This document shows, piece by piece, positions 11,885 through 23,850 of a DNA stretch of 57,400 nt (its first letter is position 1; every line of letters begins with the position of its first letter). The DNA is taken from the NCBI GenBank assembly GCA_015680685.1, contig MNCI01005810.1:1205615-1263014 (forward strand). Direction: 5' to 3'. The notes beneath the pieces are model-generated. The model searched no databases and was not told the DNA's origin. It saw only the letters and a list, made by a program, of their open reading frames with translations. This stretch comes from Gnetum montanum (taxonomy: Eukaryota; Streptophyta; Gnetopsida; Gnetales; Gnetaceae). The position numbers and the translations under genes are program-made.

Positions 11885-14800
11885 GCTACACTGCTAGGGC
11901 CTACTTCACCTTCACCATCCCTTACTATAGCCGATGCTTGAGAGGGATTTACTAACTAGTTCACCATCTCCTCAGACAAAAGAAATCTATAATCCAAACT
12001 CTCTTTTAGAATATAAAGAATCTTAGGCAAGGTAAAGTCATTTATTTTAGACTCCCTTGCCACCATGTTTTCTTCTCCTGTGTTAGCTCCTAAAGTTTCT
12101 GCTTCTTTTTCCTTTTGCTTTACTTGTATGCATTTTTTCAAAAGCCTTAAAAGCATAACTAATGTCTACTTTGTTAATGAACATATCCCTTATTCTCCTA
12201 CTAATTCTCTTATCTTTAAGTTGCTCAAAAAATATCAAAATTCTCTTCCTATAGATTAACTTATTTCTCCTATGTTGCTCATCCTATTTCTTCCATTCAA
12301 TACAACAATGCCTCAACCTTTTATTGACTAACTTCATAGTTATAATTGTACATTATCATTTACTGTGAGTTACTAACATTGTACTTCAAGAATCTCTAAA
12401 ATGCCAATAAGAAGAGGCATTAGGGTTTCATCTTACCATGTTACTCCCATGAAGATCTACTTCTAGGTTGGCCACTACATCTTCCAAAAATTTAATTTTT
12501 AAAACTAACTTTTCCTCCCTCTCCTTTATGACCAACAGTTTTTAATAAGATCCATCATCATAGAAGATTGATCTACAACAAGAGAGACCATCTCTATTCC
12601 ATACTGAAAGATGGTATTCATCCTCTCTTTGACCTCTGATGCATCATACAAAAGAGATTGCAAAGTAGGATTAACTATGGAGACATTAATAAAATTTTCT
12701 ATAACCTCTACATCTATAAATATATGTAAATTTATTGCAAAAGCATACCCATATACTAATATGAAAAAAATAAAAATAAAAATTGTACACACTAAAAACA
12801 ACATAAATTAAACACAAATGTAGAAGTTTTTTAAATTCATAAGTAGAATTTAAAAATAAAACTAACTTAAGTCTTCCTCCAGTATCCTTTAACTTCTCTA
12901 TTACACTATCCACCATGCCTTTTCCAATTCTTCATTAATTTTTTCCCATATAGGCTTTAATATATATAGAAAAAAAATAAATATAAAATATCTCATACCA
13001 ACTTCAAGATATGTAGACCAAAAAAAAAAAAAGGTCCCTAAAATACACTAACTTACCATATGACAAGGAGCCATCTCAAACCAAAGTCACATCCTAATGA
13101 TCCTAGAAGGGGATGGCATTTATTTCATATCAATGTCATCTAGATCATGATATAAAATACTAAATCATTAAGTTCCTCACATGAATGCAAATCACTTCTT
13201 AATATAAAAAATTAAAATATAAATATATAATGATGAAACTAAAAAATTTAAAATTAAAGAAAAATAATAAAAATATTTATCTCCATCACAAAAATCTAGA
13301 TCCAAGAAATATTTGAAGAGCTCTTGTGCTAAGGTTTCATTTTCTTTGTACTCAATTTTCTCTACTACATTCTTATTACTCTTTTGCTTTCCTTACCTCT
13401 TACCTCTTCTTGCAATCTCCTTTCTTCTTTCTCTTAGGCTCTTCTTTCTTCCTCTTCCTTTGCCCTTTTCACCTTCTCCATAGCCCTAGCTTTGGATTTA
13501 TTCTTTTATCCTTTCTTTATTCTTAACTAAAACTACAAAACCATTGAAAAACAATGAAAACTACCAACTTAAATCATAATAACATGAATAAAAAATTAAT
13601 ATAAAATACATAGATAAAACAAAATTGTTCTCTAACTTACCCAATAACTCATAAAATATTAACATCTCCACCTATAACTCTATCTCCTCTAACTCAACTA
13701 TAATAGTAAGAGATTCCTTGGATTTCTTTGTAGCATGATCCTCATCCTGCATACTTATGTTGCACTTCCTCATAATCTCCATAATATGGACTAGATTCTT
13801 GCAAGTCACTCTTTTCCTAGGATTGGTTACACTATTTATAATAAAAAATTTGGCTACATCCTCTTGTAAAGATATTACTATCTTCATAGGACCACCCAAT
13901 GTTGAAGGAAGCATAGCCATGATAGGAGTCACATACTTGTACGTAGGATAAGAAAAATTATACTTCTCCAAGTACTTTTTCTCCTAATAGGGGTAGTATA
14001 ATAGCTTAGTAAAGCATCACAATAAGTCATATTAAAGAAAAAGGTTGATGAAGTTGCTAGAGCTCCCACCATATATCATCTTTCTCCTCACTAGAAAGGC
14101 AAAGATACTTTCTCCTCCAAATAACAGGACAAGTCATAGCGAGTGTCATAATTATGATGTTATGCAATTTTTTAAGCCTCATTAGAGAAGCCACTTGGCA
14201 TTGCCTAATCTTAATATAGAAGACTCTCTCAATGAATAAATGATACATCTAAATCAAATCTAAATTCTCACACTTAGTAATACTATGAGATATATCACCA
14301 TACTTAGTCCATTGTGAGATAACCTCACAATCAAGATTTAAAAGCTTCTTATTCCTCTTAACTTCTAGCCTATCATTTAGTAAGTTATGCCAATGTCACA
14401 AGTTATCTCATGTCCAAGGAATATACTATTTTTCTACTCTAAGTGAAAAAAAAAATAGAAAGCTACTGCTAGCTTGAATAACATCTCACCACAACAATCA
14501 CATCCATGAATGAGATGTTAGGAGACCTCAATGTCAATAATGAAATTTACCTCACCCACTCAAGGTTAGGGAGATATCACCTTCTAGGATCATCCATCAA
14601 CCATGCATGATTGACATGAGTATGGTTTACATTGGCCTATAACATTTTCTCTAGAATATCTCCCAATTAAATGTACACAATGTCATATGTATTAATTTAA
14701 TCTAAAAAAACTAGATACATGGGCAAGTTAGCCTAGAAATAAGAAAAAATAAAGTTAAGATCAAAATATAAACTAGAAAATACATTTAGAAAATCAACAC

Positions 14801-15620
14801 TAAAAAATTACCCTACAACACCAAAATAATATGAGATCCTTTTGACCATTCCTCCATCAAACCCAAATCTAGCCTTCCATGAAGCATGTGTACCAAGCCA
14901 GCTTGCTAAATAACATTATACCACCTATGTTTCCTAGCCCTTATCACCTTATTTAGAAACTATGCATAGATAGCAAGACACCTATTACTCTCAAGAGCCA
15001 TCTCACAAAGTTTACTCTCTAACTTTTCTAAGTAGGTATTAGGCATATTGAAATCCTCCAACCTACACACATAAGAAAAAAAATCAAGATTAGTAAAAAG
15101 AGGACCACAAAAGAAAAGAAAAACTAAAATAAACTTACTTAAACACCCTAGTATGTGTGCTTGTAAGAAAAATAGAGTTTGAAGCCTCTACATGTTCAAT
15201 AAAAGAGTGGAGTAAAGTGCTTGTATAGCTACTTCCTCCATAAAGAATATAGGTCTACAAGCCCAAACTCACTGGTGTGGATGCTATCATTAACAAAACT
15301 AATAGAATTGTTAGCATTCTACTCTACATAGTCTAGTAGTCTAGCACATGATCCAAGGTATATTTACTCTAGTAAAAGTGGCATAATATGAACTAGTAAT
15401 AGGGTCTAAATTAAAACATGAAAGTGATCTAGATTGAACTTCCAAAAGTGACTATCCCCTAGATGATCCCACATCTACTTAGAGAAAAGCAAATGATCAT
15501 ATATGATAGGTAATGTCTTCATCCTTCTAGGCTTCTTCATAACTATAGGGTTCATTTCATAGATCAAAAAGTACATGGGATCAATAATCAAGAGCCTAGA
15601 CATCATATCTCCTTTGCAAT
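11885..15620 (-). pseudogene. Decayed multi-exon gene-like region, product unknown
   Basis: On the minus strand, blocks with coding character alternate with AT-rich blocks bounded by plausible splice sites. The first block (15620-15139) ends at GTAAGT. The second (15062-14813) begins after GTGTGTAG. The third is about 14700-13641 and ends at GTAAGT. The fourth (from 13532) follows TTTTGTAG. Later blocks lie at about 12700-12500 and 12160-11885. Third-block translation includes NFSYPTYKYVTPIMAMLP and LGGPMKIVI. The fourth is a Lys/Glu/Arg-rich coiled coil (KEEEERR, KEERRLQEE). The last is acidic and includes ILKESLDYRFLL. Several stops interrupt the blocks. I do not recognise the family. It could be a host-gene relic or part of a transposon with introns. 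Confidence 0.4.
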
Positions 15621-16305
15621 AAAATCAACACAAACCAAGAGCTAGTTTTCATTAGGTTAAACAATACAAAAACTATGAATATGGATAAAAATATTTTAAA
15701 AATGAGAAAAATATGCTTGTACATCTACTAAGCTATTGTGCATTCACTTTTCCTTGACTCATTGATCATCAAATATTGAACTCACTGATCAAATTCTAAC
15801 CTTTTTCTTCTAATCTCAATATTTATAAAATTTCAAGCAAAAAATCTATCCTAACACTTTGTCCAAAATTTTTCCTATCTTTTGAATTACTTAACACTGG
15901 AAAAATTCTAATGCTCACTACCATTCCAACACTTAGCAAAAAAAATCATGAATACAATTCTAGTTTTTTTTTCCTATAATGTCACATCTAGTTTTTAGGT
16001 TCAGTTTCCAAAGATAAGAAAGTTTAATTTTACATCTTAATCTCAATACTTCTAAAATTTGTCACTTTCAATTTTCAATTTCCCATGCCTTTAAGGATTT
16101 TTAGGTCTTTTTATTTAATCTAATTCCTCTGCTCTAGATCCATGCCTTGGAAGAGTCTAACTTCCAATTTTGATTTTAGTTTAATATTTTCCATACTTAA
16201 AGAAATATTTGTCAAAGTGCTCTAGCACTCAGTCAAATTTTGACCACTCACTTCCCCATTGTTCCTCCAACACTAAATCATTTCTTAAAACTTCATACTA
16301 ATACC
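15621..16305. other. AT-rich stretch without recognisable gene
   Basis: No coding frame, LTR boundary or repeat array is evident. It is the upstream side, on the minus strand, of the multi-exon pseudogene, and could contain its promoter, but no convincing element is visible. Confidence 0.4.
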
Positions 16306-16930
16306 CCAATATAGTCATGTCAAGACACACCACTCAATCATGTTAGCCAACCATGTTGAGCCATGTTGATTGGTCACACCAGATAGTCACACCAAATGAC
16401 TGTATACTCAACTACATCAAGGAATGTCAACCAATCATACTAAGGCATGTCACTTAGTAGTATTGAAGCATGTTAGTTATACATGCCAAATAACCACATC
16501 AAGCCATGCTAGTTAGCTATAGCACATTGGCTATTCTAGTTGCTAGTCACCGCTAGATCCTAATATAAAAAAAGTTTCTACTCCCTAGAAATATGTAGGT
16601 TCTATTAGCTAGCGGCCTTGAGTGCATCATCTTATGACATTCATGGTATGCTAGTTCATTGCACTAGTTGATCATGTGCTTAATGCACCAATTTCAAATG
16701 CTAGTTAGTAGCAAGAGACTAATCCCTTTTAAAATAAAGGAAAAAAGGAGGTTGCCATTAGTACCACATGCCATATGCTAGCAAGTTTGTTGCACTACCA
16801 ACCAACATGCACTGGTAGATCATAGCACCACATGCCATACACTAGTAGGTCATTAATTCTACCAAGGACCATGTTTGGTAGGTCACGACACCACCATGCA
16901 TCATCCATTAGTAGGCTTATGCTATTATTC
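16306..16930. repeat. Degenerate short tandem repeats
   Basis: Related words recur at irregular spacing. At 16310-16530, ACCATGTTGAGCCATGTTGA, TCACACCA and CATGTCA/CATGCTAGTTAG recur. At 16765-16930, CCACATGCCATA, CTAGTAGGTCA and ACCAACATGC recur. The pattern looks like an eroded minisatellite rather than coding sequence. Confidence 0.4.
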
Positions 16931-17744
16931 ACCACACTAGGCACTCACCATGTAGGCTAACTAGGTTTTTCCTTCCACCTCTTTGCATCATTCTAAGTCA
17001 TTCTAAAATCAATGAAAAAAATCAAAACCCTTGGAAACTCTAAAATTTAATATTTCTACCTCAAATGAGCTAGAGGTAGAAATTCTTGACAATAATCAAC
17101 CAAGGCAAGGTCAAATATACCCTCACCAAGGATAAATATACCCTAAAGGAGCATGAAAAAATCATTTTCTACCCTTGAAAAGGCTACAAAACACTATTTG
17201 TTTATTAATTTAGCCCTACTATTTCTTGTTTTCCTCCTACCCCTCTACTCTATAGGTCACTACCTAGTTAATGCTCTAGCACTACTATGTTGTGGTTGGC
17301 CTGGCTTGCATAATCCATGCACCTCACAAAAGTACTATCAGTAATGAAAAATTCTATGACCACTACCAACATCAATAACAATCACCCTCTTGTCTCTCTC
17401 CTTCTTCCCTCCTTTTCAACATGTGCAACAAAATGAAAAAATATTGTGAAGGTTAATATCTAGAGCCTACCTTAGCAAAGTTGACATATGGCTAGACCCC
17501 TCATTGATGATCTCCTTCATGCATTGGCTTATTTGATAATTGTCCTACTTTCCTTCCTAACAACCTCTACCTTCCTCTTAAGTGGTTGTTGTTGGGTCCC
17601 ATTATTGCTCCTCTTGTTTCTTCCATGTTTGCATCTCTCATCATGTGACACCATCACACTATGTGCTAGCACACATAAGACAAACATAAACTCCTCCATA
17701 TCAAACTCCTAACTCCTATCACAAATGCAAAATTCCAAAATGAT
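16931..17744. other. AT-rich flank left of copy B
   Basis: No gene is supported. Two short plus-strand frames (17153-17344 and 17488-17712) are Leu-rich but have no homology I recognise and are probably chance frames. The last bases before copy B, ATGAT (17740-17744), nearly match ATGAC after its right end. Confidence 0.45.
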
Positions 17745-18702
17745 TGATGAGCAGCTAGGTACCCCTACGCCCAGCCATGCGAATCATGGGTGTTCACACA
17801 CTACTCGGTCGAATTTTGTAGACTGTCAGCACTTAACATACACCAAACCTTAACCAGCAAAACCCTTTGTTAGAACGGTCGTTGTCTTCTCAACCTCACT
17901 TGTGAGTATCTAGTGGCAATGATTAAGTGAGATTGAGGTAACTGATTTTTATAGTTTTTACTTTATTGTTTGGCATCTAATTAAGGTACAAAAAGTAAGG
18001 AATGAAATATTATCTAACCTATAATTATCCTAATCTATATCTTAACTATTCCTAGCATAAGTATCTAATCCCATCTTCCAGGCATGTCTTGAGCATTTCC
18101 TAACCACTACTGGGTTACCAGATGTTAGGTGTCACTGGGTTACCAAGTGTTGGATTTACGTTCGAGATGGTCGTACTTATGGTTTCTATGAACTATGAAT
18201 GAATGATAGCGATCAAACTAATAATAAGAGAAAATGAAGTAATTATCAAAGCATATAAATATTAAGCTATTGAATGCAGTAAACGACTAAGTCCAAATGC
18301 TGCAAGGAATTCTTGAAGAGTTCATCTTTATTGCCATCACGCCAATGGGCTCAGATACATCAATGCTCGAATAAAGAGCTAGTCACTTTTCTTACACCTG
18401 CTGTGGGCACTTGGAAAATATTCTATCTCCTGCAGGAAAAAATTGCAAGAGCTTCACTACAACTGACAAAAAGGTACTCAATGAGGTGAAAGGCCCTCTT
18501 ATTTATAGGCCGAAATAGTTGCTGCATAAATAGGGCCACGTCGACACATGGAAGGATACGTTGATGGGGCCGCATCAATGGGGCCATGTACAGGGGGCCG
18601 CATCAATGGGGCCATGTACAGGGGGCCGCCTCGATGCAGTTGCATATATGGGGTTCCATATACATGGCCTAGTAAACACATTAACCAAAAAACACTTCAT
18701 CA
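17745..18702 (-). repeat. 3' LTR of copy B
   Basis: Starts TGATGAGCAGC and ends CTTCATCA on the plus strand; direct repeat of 30210-31172. On the minus strand the TATA box TATAAATA is at 18500-18507. Upstream of it lies a word array at about 18540-18670 in which GGGGCC and GCATCAATG/CATGTACA recur, including an exact repeat of a roughly 30-base unit. Confidence 0.9.
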
Positions 18703-18716
18703 TACCCCCACGATTA
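18703..18716 (-). other. Polypurine tract of copy B
   Basis: On the minus strand the sequence CGTGGGGGTA directly precedes the TG of the 3' LTR. This is the plus-strand primer of reverse transcription. Confidence 0.7.
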
Positions 18717-18942
18717 AGTAAAAACTCATCCTTGAGTTCCTCTTACAATTTGAAAGGTATGGACTTTTATTTACAACACACATGACTTGACACACACATG
18801 ACACAACATCAATTTTACCAAGTTCCCAAGTTATAGAGAAGGAAAAGTTACAAAAATGGTGGTGTTTAGAGACAAAATTGAACACCTTGTGGGTCCTAGA
18901 GTTTCTGCCATGTAGAAGGATGCAAAAAATTACCAAAGAAGA

Positions 18943-21797
18943 TCACACCATCCCTAGGGACGATGGTTTTGACAGACCTTCACCAACCTCTAGCCCGTGC
19001 GATGGTGGTGGCATGAATGATGGTTGTCCCATAGTGACTGCAACTTTTGGAGGTAGCTAGAAAGCCTTCAAGAGAGCCCTCATTTTTTCCTCTTTGATTC
19101 TAGGATTGTTCACTATCTAGGCAGCTTCACCAATTTGTGTTGGAACTTGAACCTCCCAAGGGCATGGAAACACTGGGAAGAGTTCTTTTAGGTTGATAAA
19201 CCAGCCTACGAACTGCATCCATTCGATGTTGAGCACTTGGATTGATGCCTACAGCTAATGGTAGTCCTTCATCTGATGGGCCAAGTTCTCCGCGACTGCA
19301 CGTTTTCCTTTAAAACTCATGTAGAGAACCTTGAGTTCCACGTTTGTTGTTTCCAATTTTTGCTTCATCACTTTATGCACTTGGAACTTGCCCTCATATA
19401 AAAAGTATGAGGTGGCCACTTGTTTCTCCAATTTGGACTATGGTCTCCTAGCTATGAGCATGGCTAGGTTTGCATAGTGAAGGTTGGCGAGCTCTATATA
19501 CTCTATCATTTCTTCAATTTGTAGCTCTTTGAGGTGGATTTTAGCTTGATTGTAGGCATTCAATCCATCAAAGATAGGTTGCCATACTTTGCCTTCTTCT
19601 TGGAGCTATTGGAACGCTTGGTTCAACTTGGCCTTTGCGACTTGAATCTACTTCTCATTTACTTCCTTTTGCAGTCCCACTTGGTCCCTGTAATGATTCT
19701 TGATTTTTTTAATCTTTAGGGCCTTGTTCTTCCAAGTGGCGATTTTGATGGCAGATTTTTGTTGCAAAGCCCAACCTCCTCCATGGATAGATTTTAGTTC
19801 TCAGCTACCAACCTTCTCATGTTAGCATTCACCCTAGCTAGCCCTTCCTGCTATTGGTGGATAAAATTTTTCATGTGCTCATTTTTTGCACCAACATTAC
19901 GTAAGCAATGAACCTCCATGGTCAACCTAACATTCTCATAGAAAAACTCTATCAAGTCCTTATTTAAATTATATGCTTGAATGTCTACTAAGGACATATC
20001 AAAGATCACCAACTCTCGCTCATCCTCAATTGTCTGAAGTTTGAGCTGAAGCTATTGAAAAGATTCATCTATAGTGATTTCACAGTTTATCAGAGCTAGA
20101 TCGGCAAGTTGGGTTCTTAATTTGGCCACTTCTATTGCCAAGCATTGATAGGCATCTTGAGCAGTTTCAAGTTGCCCTTACAAAATAAGGCTCTTATCCC
20201 TTGTTGAGAGTAGCTCTGACTAGGTTGCAGTGATGTTGTCCGGAAGTTCAAAGACATCCATAAGCGGTTGCCCAGTTCCCACCAGTCGGTCCAACAATTC
20301 CTAATGTTGCACTTGCATTTATCTTGCTACATGAGGTTCTAACAGATGCCTGTACATCTTGAAGTCCATGAACATCTGGTACAAGTGCCGTTGGTGCGTT
20401 AAGAGCTATAGCAATTGTATCGGCAACCACTTTAGCCACAATCTCCTGTTCTTGGTGCTGCATCACCAAGACTGTTGACCCTTTACCATCTTCCAAGCGT
20501 ACTGAGAAGGTAGCAGTATTCCTAGAGATCTTGAGAAATAGTTGTTGGGTTGATACTGTTACCTCTCAAACACTAGGATCTGTCCTTGCTAGTACTTGCA
20601 TTCGGGTAGCAGAGAACATCAACCATGCTCTTTCCAGCAAACTAACTGATCGAGCCACTTGCTCCAGGTGGCTCATTGTAGGGCTATAGACCAAAGGGTC
20701 TTCCCCTCCACCAGTCCTACCAGATTGCTCTTGCTAGCTCAAGAGTGATTGTCAGATCCCGCAGATGTGTTCTGGAATGATTTGTGAACCTGAACTTGTT
20801 GTTTGCATAGGTGGTGGAGGTGGTTGCTACTCCTCCTCTGTCTACATCATGGCTAGAGTCCTATCCTACATCATTTCACTCCATGAGTCAATTGGGACAT
20901 GTCAAGTTGTATCATTGGTGTACCATGCTATCCTTGCCCATTTACATAACTTTATGATTAGGCAGGGGAAGGGGAATCTCATCTTCCACGTTTTCTTTCA
21001 ACAAAATGTTTTTCAATTTCCAAAAATAGTAACTATGGAAGACTCATCGGGAAATTCCCACTTAGAGCAGCACATGCATGAGTAGAGAAGGCTATGATTT
21101 TGCTAGGTCTTACTGTTGGATTCAGGTGGTAAGACACGATCTTTGAATATACCCTCTTTGTTATGGTTAGAGAACCGAACTCCTTGTGGTCTACCCCATA
21201 GCATTGCCTAATCCACTACCCTTTTACCTCAGGGTCTACTTATTTTGGGATCTCCACCACATTTGCTCCGGTCTTAGGCACCCCCAGAGCTTGCGCTATT
21301 ACCTCTGAAGAGTAAGAGACATAAATGTCTTTGATTCTTACTCTGGACCCCAGTTTCCGATTCATCCAGAAGAGATAGGTCTCTCCTAAGTACCATTCAC
21401 CACTGGTTGTGATGATTGGCCACATCAGAGAGTTTTGCAGTTGAAGCCTCACATCTTCTGGTGCATTCTTGAGGAATGGTCCAAAGTTTAGCTCTTGGAG
21501 AACCATTCGTTGCACTTCGCGCGGCTTGATAGCATCAAGACAGGCTTAGGTCAGGGTGACCTCAAGCCGTGGTGCTATTCCCAGAGTCTCATCCCCTTGC
21601 AATTGCTAGTTGGGAATCTCCTCTTCAGGAATCTGATGGATAGATTCCACATTAGGTCCTTCGTGGAGGGGGCCAGTTGCATGAGAGCCCTCTGCATGCT
21701 TTGGTTGTGGCATGCCTCATCCCCTTTTTGTTCGTGGGTGCTTGTCCCTCGGTTGTGATGGTCCTTCGCCCCTTGGATGCCTTAGTTTTGGTGCCAT
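18943..21797 (-). pseudogene. Third ORF of copy B: large coiled-coil protein of unknown function
   Basis: The reading frame starts at the ATG ending at 21797 (Met-Ala-Pro-Lys) and, ignoring about two dozen stops and a few shifts, runs about 950 codons to a TGA at 18943-18945. The N-terminus is Pro/Arg/His-rich. A globular block at 21240-21515 is open (MVLQELNFGPFL, VRIKDIYVSYSSEV, QALGVPKTGANV) and is followed by PSKIIAFSTHACAALS. The middle and C-terminal halves are Leu/Glu/Lys-rich and read as coiled coil. The end carries the block KELFP, PWEV and KMRALL, shared with A and C. No transmembrane segment or signal peptide stands out, so an envelope role is not supported. The N-terminal block faintly recalls plant transposon proteins of unknown function. 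The ATG directly follows a splice acceptor. Confidence 0.65.
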
Positions 21798-22074
21798 CTG
21801 CAATCAAACATAACCACCCATTAGATTATGCATAAGTAGCTCAAGATGGTCCTTAAACACCTTCTTAGTTTGACTAAGTTATGTTGTTGGCACGGGCATT
21901 CCATTAAGTCTCCCAGAGTGTTAATTCATGGGTTAGAGCCAAAAACAACAAGGGATGAGTTGAAGTTTAAAAAATTGTTTTTATTTCTTCCCTTAGAGGT
22001 GTGAAGTCTTATTAACTAACTGATTAATTAATTAATTACACATAGGCTTCACCCCATCATGACTTAGAGCATAC
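21798..22074 (-). other. Candidate leader intron of the third ORF (copy B)
   Basis: On the minus strand GAG/GTATGC marks a donor with its GT at 22074-22073. The acceptor TTTGATTGCAG ends at 21798, immediately before the ATG. The 277-base intervening stretch is AT-rich and has stops in all frames. Copy C has a homologous donor AAG/GTACGT (GT at 38616-38615) and an acceptor altered to CAA. Copy A keeps a donor at 4049. Confidence 0.5.
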
Positions 22075-22330
22075 CTCCAATTGCTTAAAATGGCAAGGAT
22101 TGGTTGATGCAGATGCATGATGTAATGTAGGTGCTTGGGAAGACGTTGGGCAGAAAAAATGATAAAATCTCCCACCAATTTGTTTGCAAAATGATGAAAT
22201 TTCAAAGTGCAATGGGTGTATATATAGGGAGTAATGGTTGTGTCGACGGGGCTGCATATACGCAGCCACGTATACGTAGGAGGTTGCGTATATGGGGCCC
22301 CATATACGCAAGGGGTCACACCCGTTGACC
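22075..22330 (-). promoter_or_regulatory. Putative internal promoter of the third ORF (copy B)
   Basis: Minus-strand order: a GC-rich array of palindromic words at 22238-22321 (GGGGCCCC, TACGTATACGTA-like, CATATACGCA), the TATA box TATATATA at 22219-22226, then about 144 bases to the splice donor. The array and TATA layout copies that of the LTR U3 (array, then TATAAATA). Words such as GTTGGTCA and GCATATATGGG are shared or nearly shared with it. The layout is visible; promoter activity is inferred. Confidence 0.45.
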
Positions 22331-23850
22331 AACATTGACCAGCCCAAAAAATGAATTTAAAACACCAAATTGGGGTGGTTGAAGAGTGTGAGAGACTGGG
22401 AATGCTATCGAGGACACGAGGAAGGTAAATAGGGCTATAAAAAGAGTCAAACGTATGAGAATGTGGGAAACAGGAACTTCGCGAGAAAGAAATCAAGCGA
22501 TGGATAATTATGGAAACAAGCCACCAATCAAACCAAGAGGATGGGAACTAAAAAATGACACCAAGAATATGCAAGTAGGTCCTTCCCATAGCAAGCGATT
22601 ACCTTCGTAGCCCTTGTATATCACCAAGACTGAGGTCCGTGGGCCCCGGGGCTAAGGAATGGTGATCACACTTTATACATCCATCCATGAAAACTTGTCA
22701 CAAAATGAGAAGCTCAAAGGAATCATGACAAATGATCAAAACATAAAATCGGTAGTGTGGTGAGTCATGGAGAGAAATGGATGGAGAGAGAGAAGTGAGT
22801 GGAATTCCAATTATTGGTCACATGAAACCCTGTGTGAAGTTGTGGTTAAGTGACCCGATAGGACCTTGCCTAAGTTCAGACCCAAAACCATCCATATCTA
22901 GTGACATCGTAGCAACATGCGAAGACTCGTCCACCCCCCAAGTGAAATGCACCCATAGAGAACCACCACTCCAACGGATGTGAGAGGAAGGAAGTGAAAC
23001 AGAGCCAAGTTAGAGGGGGCGAAGGGAGTCCCATAACTAGTGTGTGTGGCCCATGAGAGGCAGTCTAAGGGGTGTGCTTTGAATTCCCACATGGTTAAGA
23101 TTTTATTCTAGTATTTTCTTTTATTTTTTGGGAACCACACCATGCAAAGACCCATGCTTGTACGCATGCATTCAACCAAGGGGTGTTCTTTGAATCCTCA
23201 TGTTGTTTTTTTTTTGGAGTTTTTAATGAGGACCACACGATGCAAGGTCAAACTGCCAAGGAGCTTCCTTGCAGAGAAGGACTTGGAGTGGAAAAATATC
23301 CATAAGGTCACTCCTGCCATCCAAGGGGTAGAAGAGGATGACAAATGGTGCATTCCCCTTGAATTCACACCCAATTCAACCAGGGGGCCATCCCTGATTC
23401 TAGGAACTACACAAGTCACACATTAATTATAATTTTTTTAAGTGAAAGGGGGTTACATGTTTCTAAGGGTTGGAAAACCATGGAGTGGGTGAATGGGTGG
23501 ATGATGTTGACTCACTAATGATATTATGAGGTGAAAGTAGACACAAAAACCAAGAACAACCATGCAAGGATAGGAGCAAGGTAAAATAAGTAGCTCTTTT
23601 GAGTGACCCATCACAACAAAAACCATCCACACCGAGCCTGATAACAATAAGATGGTTTATTAGCGATTAATTGGAAATGAAACACACACATACTTACAAA
23701 TAAAAAATAAAAAAGAAATGGAAAAATAATTAAGAAAGGAAAAATTAACAGAATTTGGAAAATGTATGAATGATGTTGAAAAAAAAGAGTGTAAAACAAA
23801 AAAATTCCAAAAAGGGTTGAGGAGTGTAGTGGAATGGGTTAGCATGGGCG
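22331..23850. other. Non-coding spacer of copy B between integrase and third ORF
   Basis: About 1.5 kb without a sustained frame; the short open frames on both strands are chance. It aligns with the spacers of A and C, so it is a constant part of the family. Its right part (23690-23810) is A-rich on the plus strand. Confidence 0.6.

Noticed and set aside
16306-16930. CRISPR-like array
   Set aside because: Repeat words are irregular in length and spacing, there is no cas gene, and the sequence is plant nuclear DNA.
17153-17712. Small Leu-rich proteins left of copy B
   Set aside because: There is no conserved context, no homologue recognised and a pyrimidine-rich composition; chance frames are more likely.
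18499-18681. Repetitive Gly/Pro/His-rich frame in the 3' LTR of copy B
   Set aside because: It is a translation of the duplicated U3 word array; the other LTR does not keep the frame.
18943-21797. Envelope protein of an endogenous retrovirus-like element
   Set aside because: No signal peptide, cleavage site or transmembrane segment is visible; the sequence is mainly coiled coil.
22032-22496. 154-codon minus-strand open frame
   Set aside because: It lies across the putative leader exon, TATA box and word array of the third ORF and is not conserved in copies A or C.
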